A DNA stretch of 64,000 bases from Shimia biformata. Its GTDB lineage: Bacteria > Pseudomonadota > Alphaproteobacteria > Rhodobacterales > Rhodobacteraceae. Position numbers and translations under genes: made by a program. Each line of letters starts with the position of its first letter. The stretch's first letter is position 1. The stretch lies in NCBI RefSeq assembly GCF_016888515.1, contig NZ_JAFEJK010000001.1:2513475-2577474 (forward strand), given 5' to 3'. Positions 25,301-31,158 of the stretch are shown one piece after another. The notes below the pieces were generated by a model. It saw only the letters and a list, made by a program, of their open reading frames with translations. It was not told the DNA's origin and did no database searches.

Positions 25301-26254
25301 ATGACATATCAGCCCGCCACCATCTCTGACGACCTGAACACCCTACCGCAGCTGCCGGGCTGGGTCACCTCCAGGCGTGCCGAAACCCTTGAAACTGTGG
25401 CCTTTCGGTCGGGGGCGGCGCTGACGGTGCTCGATCAGCTGATCAGTGATCCCAGGCATGGTGTGCCCGTGAAACTGCTCGCCAACCGGCTGGCACTGAG
25501 TGCGGCGACGGTCACCTCGAAACTGGAAGGGCGGCTGGCGAGGGAGGCGGACATCCGCGATGCCTATCACCTAGCACCGCCAGGCGAGGCGCGGGGCCCG
25601 GATGGCGATCTGCTGGCCTTCTGGCGCGAGGCCGTGCGGCTTCGGGTGAGCGGGACTGGTGAGATCGTCGACCTAGTTGGTCTGGACTTCGCGGGCGAGG
25701 TGGGTGCATGGCTTGACGTGGGATTGGAACGCGCACGGACCCATGGTCCGTTGTCGGGTTGCGTCGCAACTCTGCGCGCCGTGCTCGAGGTCGACGACCG
25801 GGCTGAACGGACCGCCTGCCTTCTGTCGGATTTGGTACTGGCGCGGGCGCTAAACCGGAGAACCCTGCTGCCGGTGTTAGCGCAGCGGATGACAAAGGCG
25901 GCGCTGCGAGACCTAGTTGCAGAAGGGCAGGGGGCCGATCTGGCAGTCGAGGTGCGAATCCTCGAGGCTATCGAAGAGTCGATCCGGTTGGCGCGGGACC
26001 TTGCCCGTCGTGCGTACACGCTTCGCACCGTTGCGCCGAAGCTGCGGGCGAAAGGGTCAGATGCAGCGGTTGACCTGTTCCTGACCGAGGATGCCGTGGC
26101 CCCGGCGTCGGTGCTGTCTCCAAGAATTCGCGGGACCTCGATTCCGATGACCGATCGCGCCGCGCGGCGGTTTTGCGACCGGCTGGTCGAGCTGGGCGTG
26201 GCCCGGGAATTGACCGGACGGCCGAGTTTCCGACTCTACGGGATCGCATCATGA
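25301..26254 (+). CDS. DUF1403 family protein
   Basis: 317-aa protein of a family found mainly on alphaproteobacterial plasmids. The N-terminal LPQLPGWVTSRRAETLETVA and AFRSGAALTVLDQL, then RLALSAATVTSKLEGRLARE, follow the DUF1403 pattern, and the C-terminus looks like a winged helix (TDRAARRFCDRLVELGVARE). No catalytic motif is visible. Its stop overlaps the next ATG (ATGA), tying it to the ScpB-like gene; the pair lies immediately beyond the transposon end. The function is unknown. Confidence 0.75.
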   Translation: MTYQPATISDDLNTLPQLPGWVTSRRAETLETVAFRSGAALTVLDQLISDPRHGVPVKLLANRLALSAATVTSKLEGRLAREADIRDAYHLAPPGEARGPDGDLLAFWREAVRLRVSGTGEIVDLVGLDFAGEVGAWLDVGLERARTHGPLSGCVATLRAVLEVDDRAERTACLLSDLVLARALNRRTLLPVLAQRMTKAALRDLVAEGQGADLAVEVRILEAIEESIRLARDLARRAYTLRTVAPKLRAKGSDAAVDLFLTEDAVAPASVLSPRIRGTSIPMTDRAARRFCDRLVELGVARELTGRPSFRLYGIAS

Positions 26255-26856
26255 CGACAGCGACCAGGAAACGGAAACCGGCGGATGAGGGCGGCGCTGC
26301 CTTTGACCGGGAGCTGGACGACTTGCCGCCGGAGTTGCGCTGGCGCGAATGGATGGGGCGGATCGAGGCGGTTCTGTTCGCAAGTGCGTCGCCGGTCGGG
26401 CGCGAGGATCTGGCGCGCGTGGTGGGGCAGGGGGCCTCGGTCGAGTTGTTGATCGAGGATATTCAGGCCGAGTTGGGAGGCCGCCCCTATGAACTCACGC
26501 AGGTAGCCGGTGGCTGGATGTTCCGGACGCGACCGCAGTTCGCCGAGGCGATCAAGGCGGCGGCCGATCTCGGCGAGCAGTCGCTGGCCTTCACCGAGAT
26601 GGAAATGGGGGTGCTCTGCGCCATCGCCTATCACCAGCCGATCGACCGGGCGGGCCTGGCGGATATCTTCGGCAAGGAGGTGAGCCGCGATCTGCTGGCC
26701 CGGCTGCGCTACAAGGATCTGATTACGAGCGGACCCAGGTCGCCGCGTCCCGGAGCGCCGCATACCTTCGTGACGACCGAAACGTTTCTGGTGACGTTCG
26801 ACCTGCAGAGTTTACGGGACCTGCCGGAGCTCGAACTAGGAGGTGAAAGTAGTTGA
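26251..26856 (+). CDS. ScpB-like segregation/condensation protein
   Basis: 201-aa protein resembling ScpB, the winged-helix kleisin partner in SMC-ScpAB condensin. MGRIEAVLFASASPVGREDL, then VAGGWMFRTRPQFAEAIKAA and EMGVLCAIAYHQPIDRAGLA, are typical ScpB segments. No SMC or ScpA partner is in the window, and a plasmid-borne copy beside DUF1403 and TniABQ genes suggests a specialised role in DNA maintenance or element control (inference). It is translationally coupled to DUF1403 and shares its stop region with the next TTG. Confidence 0.8.
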   Translation: MTTATRKRKPADEGGAAFDRELDDLPPELRWREWMGRIEAVLFASASPVGREDLARVVGQGASVELLIEDIQAELGGRPYELTQVAGGWMFRTRPQFAEAIKAAADLGEQSLAFTEMEMGVLCAIAYHQPIDRAGLADIFGKEVSRDLLARLRYKDLITSGPRSPRPGAPHTFVTTETFLVTFDLQSLRDLPELELGGESS

Positions 26857-27794
26857 AAACCCCCCGTCGACTCTACAAGTATCGGGCGTTTTCGGACAGA
26901 ACGCTCAGCGGCTTGGTCGAAGACCAACTCTATTTCGCTGACCCCAGTACCTTCAACGATCCTTTGGACACGAAGCCAAGCATCGAGATCGATTTGGCTG
27001 AAGATCAGTTGGAAACCATGCTGATCAAACTGATCGAGCATCGCGTGCACGGCGAGTTGAGTGCGGCAGCTTCGACGATACGATACAGGGGGCCGAAGAC
27101 ACGTGATCACATCTTAAAGCTTAGCCGGCGTCAGGCGGAGCAGATCATTTCTAATATCCGGTACAACGCGACAGATCCCGATCTGCGATTGGAGAACCCG
27201 GTTGCCTTCCTTCTCGGTCAAGCCATCCAGCAAGAACTGCTCCGTCGATACGATGGTGGCATCGTGTCCCTTGCCGAACGCAATAATTGTCCATTGATGT
27301 GGAGCCACTACGGCGATCAGCACCGAGGCCTCGCCATAGGGTACTCGCTGCCCGAACAAGCCGCCAACAAGGTCTTCAAGATCAAGTACGGTGGCAGCAG
27401 TATGGTCGCGGCCAGTATGGTTCTCGCGATGTTAGATGGTGATCGCGGCGCCCGCCAGGTCGTCGACGACGCTGTGCTTCTGAAGAAAGCTCAGGACTGG
27501 CGCTACGAGAAAGAATGGCGGCTTATCGGTCGACGTGGTGCACAGGACTCTCCGATCGAATTGGAGGAGGTTGTCTTCGGGATGAGGTGCCCGCTGGCAG
27601 TCAAATATGCTGTCGTTAGGGCGTTGGAAGATCGGCCCACGACGGTGAAATTTTACGAGATCCGCCGAAAACCTGACACCTTCCTACTGAACCGATATGC
27701 GCTCGATGTCGATGAGATGTTGGCTACCCTGCCCAGGCGATCCCTATCCTTATACGAGGCATTTGAAAGCCTCGATCGAGACAGCTCGAGCTAG
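26853..27794 (+). CDS. DUF2971 domain protein
   Basis: 313-aa protein. The N-terminus RLYKYRAFSDRTLSGLVEDQ, then LYFADPSTFNDPLD, and the central CPLMWSHYGDQHRGLAIGY and WRYEKEWRLIG are the conserved DUF2971 blocks. The family is frequent in accessory and defence-rich islands, but its activity is unproven. The TTG start overlaps the scpB stop, so it may be co-expressed with the upstream pair. A different start further in is possible. Confidence 0.78.
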   Translation: MKTPRRLYKYRAFSDRTLSGLVEDQLYFADPSTFNDPLDTKPSIEIDLAEDQLETMLIKLIEHRVHGELSAAASTIRYRGPKTRDHILKLSRRQAEQIISNIRYNATDPDLRLENPVAFLLGQAIQQELLRRYDGGIVSLAERNNCPLMWSHYGDQHRGLAIGYSLPEQAANKVFKIKYGGSSMVAASMVLAMLDGDRGARQVVDDAVLLKKAQDWRYEKEWRLIGRRGAQDSPIELEEVVFGMRCPLAVKYAVVRALEDRPTTVKFYEIRRKPDTFLLNRYALDVDEMLATLPRRSLSLYEAFESLDRDSSS

Positions 27795-27825
27795 GCGGAG
27801 GTTTATGCGAGGACGTGATAAGACG

Positions 27826-28389
27826 TCAACGCCAGCCTGCCGCTTTAGCACGCTTAAACGCGCCAGATATGTTCAACCGCATACGCATTAACTCCTTACT
27901 CACACCATACTGCGCTGCCGCCATTTCAATCGAAAGGCGTTGTCTCGCAATCGCGTGGGCGGAGGGACCTGGAACCAACAGGGTTGGTCCCAGCCAATGC
28001 GCCTCCTCTTCATCTCGGGCATTGAACATGCGTACACCAGTTTCATCACTCAAAGGCAGCGGGACGTGATGAAGGAGTCCGTGTGCCAGTTCGTGAGCAA
28101 GATCCGCCGTTTGACGTGGCTTCTCGTGGCCATCGTTCAAGATCACAAGCCGTGCAGTACCCTTGTGAATGGTGACTGCAGAAAATCCCTTTGCGCCTGT
28201 GCATTGCCGAAGGCGTGCGACGTCGAGTGGGTGCTCTTTCTGGAATGACGAAAGATCAACAACGATGTGCTCAAGGTGTTTTGCGAGGCTCCATGGGCAC
28301 AGTTTTCCGGTTTCAGGGATGCCGAGTTCGCGTCGAACATCCTGAGCGTACCATTCCGCATCGGTCTTGAAGCCCCGCCTTAGTGCCAT
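27826..28389 (-). CDS. ImmA/IrrE family metallo-endopeptidase
   Basis: 187-aa zinc protease with the HExxH motif in LAHELAHGLLHH near residue 97 and a downstream acidic residue in NARDEEEAHWLG. In mobile elements such proteins cleave or inactivate a partner XRE repressor after a stress signal. Here the partner is the XRE gene directly upstream, with which it shares position 28389. The C-terminus ends in an HTH-like helix (AAAQYGVSKELMRMRLNISG). Confidence 0.88.
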   Translation of the reverse strand: MALRRGFKTDAEWYAQDVRRELGIPETGKLCPWSLAKHLEHIVVDLSSFQKEHPLDVARLRQCTGAKGFSAVTIHKGTARLVILNDGHEKPRQTADLAHELAHGLLHHVPLPLSDETGVRMFNARDEEEAHWLGPTLLVPGPSAHAIARQRLSIEMAAAQYGVSKELMRMRLNISGAFKRAKAAGWR

Positions 28390-28763
28390 CAGTGCGTCCT
28401 CAGGCCCTCATATGCGGATTGAATGATGCGCTCGAGAGCGTCTGCCTGTTCTTTTCCTAAGTTTGGGTCTGCGCGGAACAACATCAGTGCTTTGGTCAAC
28501 GACGAGGGCTCGCCATTCTGACTGCTGTCGTGCGCGCGCATGAAATCGTCGGCGCTCAGTTTCGCCCATGAGCACAGAGATGCTAGGCTGTCTACATCCG
28601 GTCTCTTCCCTTGCGAGATCCGCGTGAGCGATGAAGCGCTCACCCCCGACTGTTCTGCAACCTTTCTCCAGGTGAGCTTCCGTTCCTCCCGTACCGCGTC
28701 CAACGCGGCGTAGAAGCCGTTCCCGTCGAATTGCACACTAGGCATGGTGTTCGACTCTTGCAA
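28389..28763 (-). CDS. XRE-family transcriptional regulator
   Basis: Helix-turn-helix regulator. The core KLTWRKVAEQSGVSASSLTR and ISQGKRPDVDSLASLCSWA is a standard Cro/C1-type HTH, followed by a helical tail. The start may be the internal MPSVQF at 28745, because the first six residues (MQESNT) are not conserved-looking. It forms a two-gene unit with the ImmA/IrrE protease and is divergent from the E2-like gene, whose promoter it probably controls. Confidence 0.87.
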   Translation of the reverse strand: MQESNTMPSVQFDGNGFYAALDAVREERKLTWRKVAEQSGVSASSLTRISQGKRPDVDSLASLCSWAKLSADDFMRAHDSSQNGEPSSLTKALMLFRADPNLGKEQADALERIIQSAYEGLRTH

Positions 28764-28864
28764 TTTTCATTTTGGCCCCGTATGTGTTGTTTCAGGATTT
28801 CATTATAGCAACGCTGTTGCGAATCCGTAAAGCACAGACACTGCGGCAAATGGGGCGGTTCAAT

Positions 28865-29749
28865 ATGAGGAAGAGCATCGAGGACGACCTGAAGGCCATC
28901 GGCTTGGGCCTCGACGCTGGCATCCTGCCGACCGTGTTCAATCGGGGGGTCATTCGGCCCGACAGCTCCTCGGTTGTCTTGAAACCTTCGGGCCAGGAGA
29001 TAGCTGATGCACGGCACCAATCGACACGATCCGCAACCCGACCGTGGGAACGGACCGCCGGAGGGCAAGGGACGACCGGACAATCCCGGGCGCCCGATTC
29101 CGGAGCACCGTTCGTCCAGCCAGGACTACGGTCTCGCTATGCGGAAGGCATAGGGGAATGCCGGGACGCGTACCCGGGTCTGCTCGCGTTTCCTCAAGAA
29201 AGGCAGATGTGGCTCTTCGCTGAGAGCGATCTGATCGAAGGCCTAGGTAGAAGAGCCGCATTTGCCATTCAACTTCCCTATACCACCAGAAGGCCGGTTC
29301 AAGCCTGGGGCTTTTGGACCACTGCTGTCAGTAAAACATGGATCGGGCCGAGGCATACGAATTTTCCCGATGGCTCGATTTGCGCATTCGAGCCGCGAGA
29401 CAAGACATGGCTTCCCGGCGGTTCGGTGACCGGACTGCTCGACCTATATAGCCTCTGGGCCGTGCGGCATCTCTACCTCGAGAAATACGGAAAATGGCCC
29501 GGTCGGCAATCTGTGCCGATTGCAGCTGAGAGACTGCTCGAACTCGGTGACGATGAGTTTTGCGGATGCGAACATCCATTCGGGAAATACGCCCAGTGCT
29601 GTCGGTCATCTGACCAGAAGAACACCTCCGGTTCTGAGCTACTGGATTTTGCAATGAAGACCCGCAGGCCTCCAGCGGAGGTTCTTCAGTTTGTTTGGAA
29701 CCCAACCAGCCCTCCGCCTCGGAGGGACCCAATAACACGCCAGACTTGA
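28865..29749 (+). CDS. Protein with E2 (ubiquitin-conjugating)-like signature and C-terminal cysteine motif
   Basis: Not a family I can name with certainty. The segment from about 29240 encodes AAFAIQLPYTTRRPVQAWGF, then GPRHTNFPDGSICAFEPRDK and TWLPGGSVTGLLDLYSLWAV. The order H-x-N, DGSIC, then W-x-P is the E2 active-site signature (HPN...GxICL...WxP), so a UBC fold with catalytic Cys is plausible. The C-terminus carries GCEHPFGKYAQCC, a SEC-C-like metal motif. The first ~90 residues look poor (compositionally like a shifted frame), and a small alternative frame MHGTNRHDPQPD starts near 29007, so the true start is unclear; TTG at 28772 gives a longer form. Confidence 0.5.
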   Translation: MRKSIEDDLKAIGLGLDAGILPTVFNRGVIRPDSSSVVLKPSGQEIADARHQSTRSATRPWERTAGGQGTTGQSRAPDSGAPFVQPGLRSRYAEGIGECRDAYPGLLAFPQERQMWLFAESDLIEGLGRRAAFAIQLPYTTRRPVQAWGFWTTAVSKTWIGPRHTNFPDGSICAFEPRDKTWLPGGSVTGLLDLYSLWAVRHLYLEKYGKWPGRQSVPIAAERLLELGDDEFCGCEHPFGKYAQCCRSSDQKNTSGSELLDFAMKTRRPPAEVLQFVWNPTSPPPRRDPITRQT

Positions 29750-29763
29750 GAAGGAGAATTCAG

Positions 29764-29979
29764 ATGGCAGGCAAAGGCAACGGCGGGAGCTATCGCGGCG
29801 CGAAATCGGGGCGGTACGTGACAAAGGCTTATGGGAAGTCACATCCGCGCACGACGGTAAAAGAAGCGCCTGGCAAGAGTGGTTCTACCGGTGGCAGCTA
29901 TCGGAGCGCAATTTCCGGGCGCTTCGTGACGGCAAAGCATGGCAAGGCGAACCCGGGTACGACCGTTCGAGAAAAGTGA
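29764..29979 (+). CDS. Small two-repeat protein (GGSYR...TTV repeats)
   Basis: 71-aa basic protein made of two near-identical units: GGSYRGAKSGRYVTKAYGKS and GGSYRSAISGRFVTAKHGKA, each ending PxTTVxE. GAAGGAGAATTCAG precedes the ATG, a strong ribosome-binding site. Similar small repeat proteins occur in many proteobacterial genomes without known function. It lies 14 nt after the E2-like gene and is probably in the same transcript. Confidence 0.7.
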   Translation: MAGKGNGGSYRGAKSGRYVTKAYGKSHPRTTVKEAPGKSGSTGGSYRSAISGRFVTAKHGKANPGTTVREK

Positions 29980-30025
29980 GTTTGCCTCTCGCCCAGAGAA
30001 CGTGTTAGTCAGGCTTTGTTTTAGC

Positions 30026-30075
30026 GTACGGAAATTCGCCGTACACTTGACATGTACGACGATATGCCGTACATA
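30026..30075 (+). promoter_or_regulatory. Toxin-antitoxin promoter with two palindromic operators
   Basis: TTGACA (30047-30052), 17 nt, then TACATA (30070-30075). Two palindromes with the same arms surround it: GTACGGAAATTCGCCGTAC (30026-30044) and a second at 30053-30073 (TGTAC...GTACA) lying exactly in the spacer. The centre-to-centre distance is 28 bp. Such paired operators fit cooperative autorepression by an RHH antitoxin-toxin complex. Confidence 0.8.
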
Positions 30076-30131
30076 GCTGCGTGTGAGTGGCATCTTGCCG
30101 CTTGACGTCGTTTCGGATCAAGGAGGCAACC

Positions 30132-30446
30132 ATGTTGGCGTTTGAGGATAGCACTGTCGCTGTCGACGAGCCCAAGAGCGCTCGGCTGGAAGCGCGTACA
30201 CAGCCTTCGGTGAAGGATGCGATCAGTCGCGCAGCAACCTTGAGCGGTGTTGAGGTAAGCTCCTTTGTTGTGAGCGCTGCATACAAGGCCGCGCAGACGA
30301 CGATTGAAGCTCATAAGTTGACGGCGTTGGAGAGCGAGGCGGATCGTGCTGCGTTCTTTGGCGCGCTCGAAAATCCTCCGAAGCCGAATAATCGGCTGAA
30401 GCAGGCTTTTGCATTGCGCGAGACGCTGATCGCGAATGCCGACTGA
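30132..30446 (+). CDS. DUF1778 (TacA-like) antitoxin
   Basis: 104-aa antitoxin with an N-terminal ribbon-helix-helix DNA-binding domain (RLEARTQPSVKDAISRAATL, then SGVEVSSFVVSAAYKAAQTT) and a C-terminal segment that should neutralise the acetyltransferase. The ATG at 30132 follows AGGAGG, which decides the start over an upstream in-frame one. It overlaps the toxin by 11 nt. The twin palindromes upstream are its likely operators. Confidence 0.9.
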   Translation: MLAFEDSTVAVDEPKSARLEARTQPSVKDAISRAATLSGVEVSSFVVSAAYKAAQTTIEAHKLTALESEADRAAFFGALENPPKPNNRLKQAFALRETLIANAD

Positions 30447-30984
30447 CGCCGCCGTAGACGCCAAGTTCACAATCGAGCCGTTCGATGCCAAGAGCCAGGA
30501 TCGAACGGCTTTTTCCTGTGGTGTCCCCCAGATCGACAATTACCTGAAGTTGACGGCCAAGAAGGGGTCCAAGGCTGATGTCGTCCGGATCTGGGTCGTG
30601 CTAGACGATGACCGTAGAACCCTTGGGTTCTACGGGATCAACATGCATGCGGTTGTTGCGGAAGACATGCCTGATGAGCTGGCCAGGAAGGCGCCAAGGC
30701 ATGGCATGCTGCCAGCTGCATTCATTTCCATGATCGGCGTCGATCAAACGATGCAGGTAAAGGGCTTGGGCAGCGCATTGCTTGCCGATGCGCTCAACCG
30801 GATTGGGCGCGTCTCAGACGAAATTGGAACCTGTGCCGTCCTTCTCGATGTGTTCGACTGCGGAAACCCCGAAATCGTGGCGCGCCGAAAAGCATACTAC
30901 GAGGCGTTCGGTTTTACCCCGTTGCCAGATCAGCCGTTGCGCCTGTTCATGCCGATCCAGACAGTGCGGGCGCTGTCCGGTTGA
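30436..30984 (+). CDS. GNAT-family acetyltransferase toxin (TacT/AtaT-like)
   Basis: 182-aa toxin of the DUF1778-GNAT type. Relatives acetylate the amino group of aminoacyl-tRNA and block translation. FSCGVPQIDNYLKLTAKKGS near the N-terminus and the acetyl-CoA loop region QVKGLGSALLADALNRI are typical, as is RKAYYEAFGFTPLPDQPLRL at the end. It is co-transcribed with its antitoxin and probably stabilises the plasmid or contributes to phage defence. Confidence 0.9.
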   Translation: MPTDAAVDAKFTIEPFDAKSQDRTAFSCGVPQIDNYLKLTAKKGSKADVVRIWVVLDDDRRTLGFYGINMHAVVAEDMPDELARKAPRHGMLPAAFISMIGVDQTMQVKGLGSALLADALNRIGRVSDEIGTCAVLLDVFDCGNPEIVARRKAYYEAFGFTPLPDQPLRLFMPIQTVRALSG

Positions 30985-31158
30985 TCGCTCATTGGGCGCC
31001 GAAAGTCATGTGCATGACGCGAATGCAAAAAATCTGAACTCAAAGGAAAGTGACTAAGACATTCTGACCCTATGGTTTGCGACAGTGAACAGTCTAGCAT
31101 GTTCTGAATTTGTTCCGCATAATAAACTAACAAAACCAAAACAACACGATTCGAGCAG

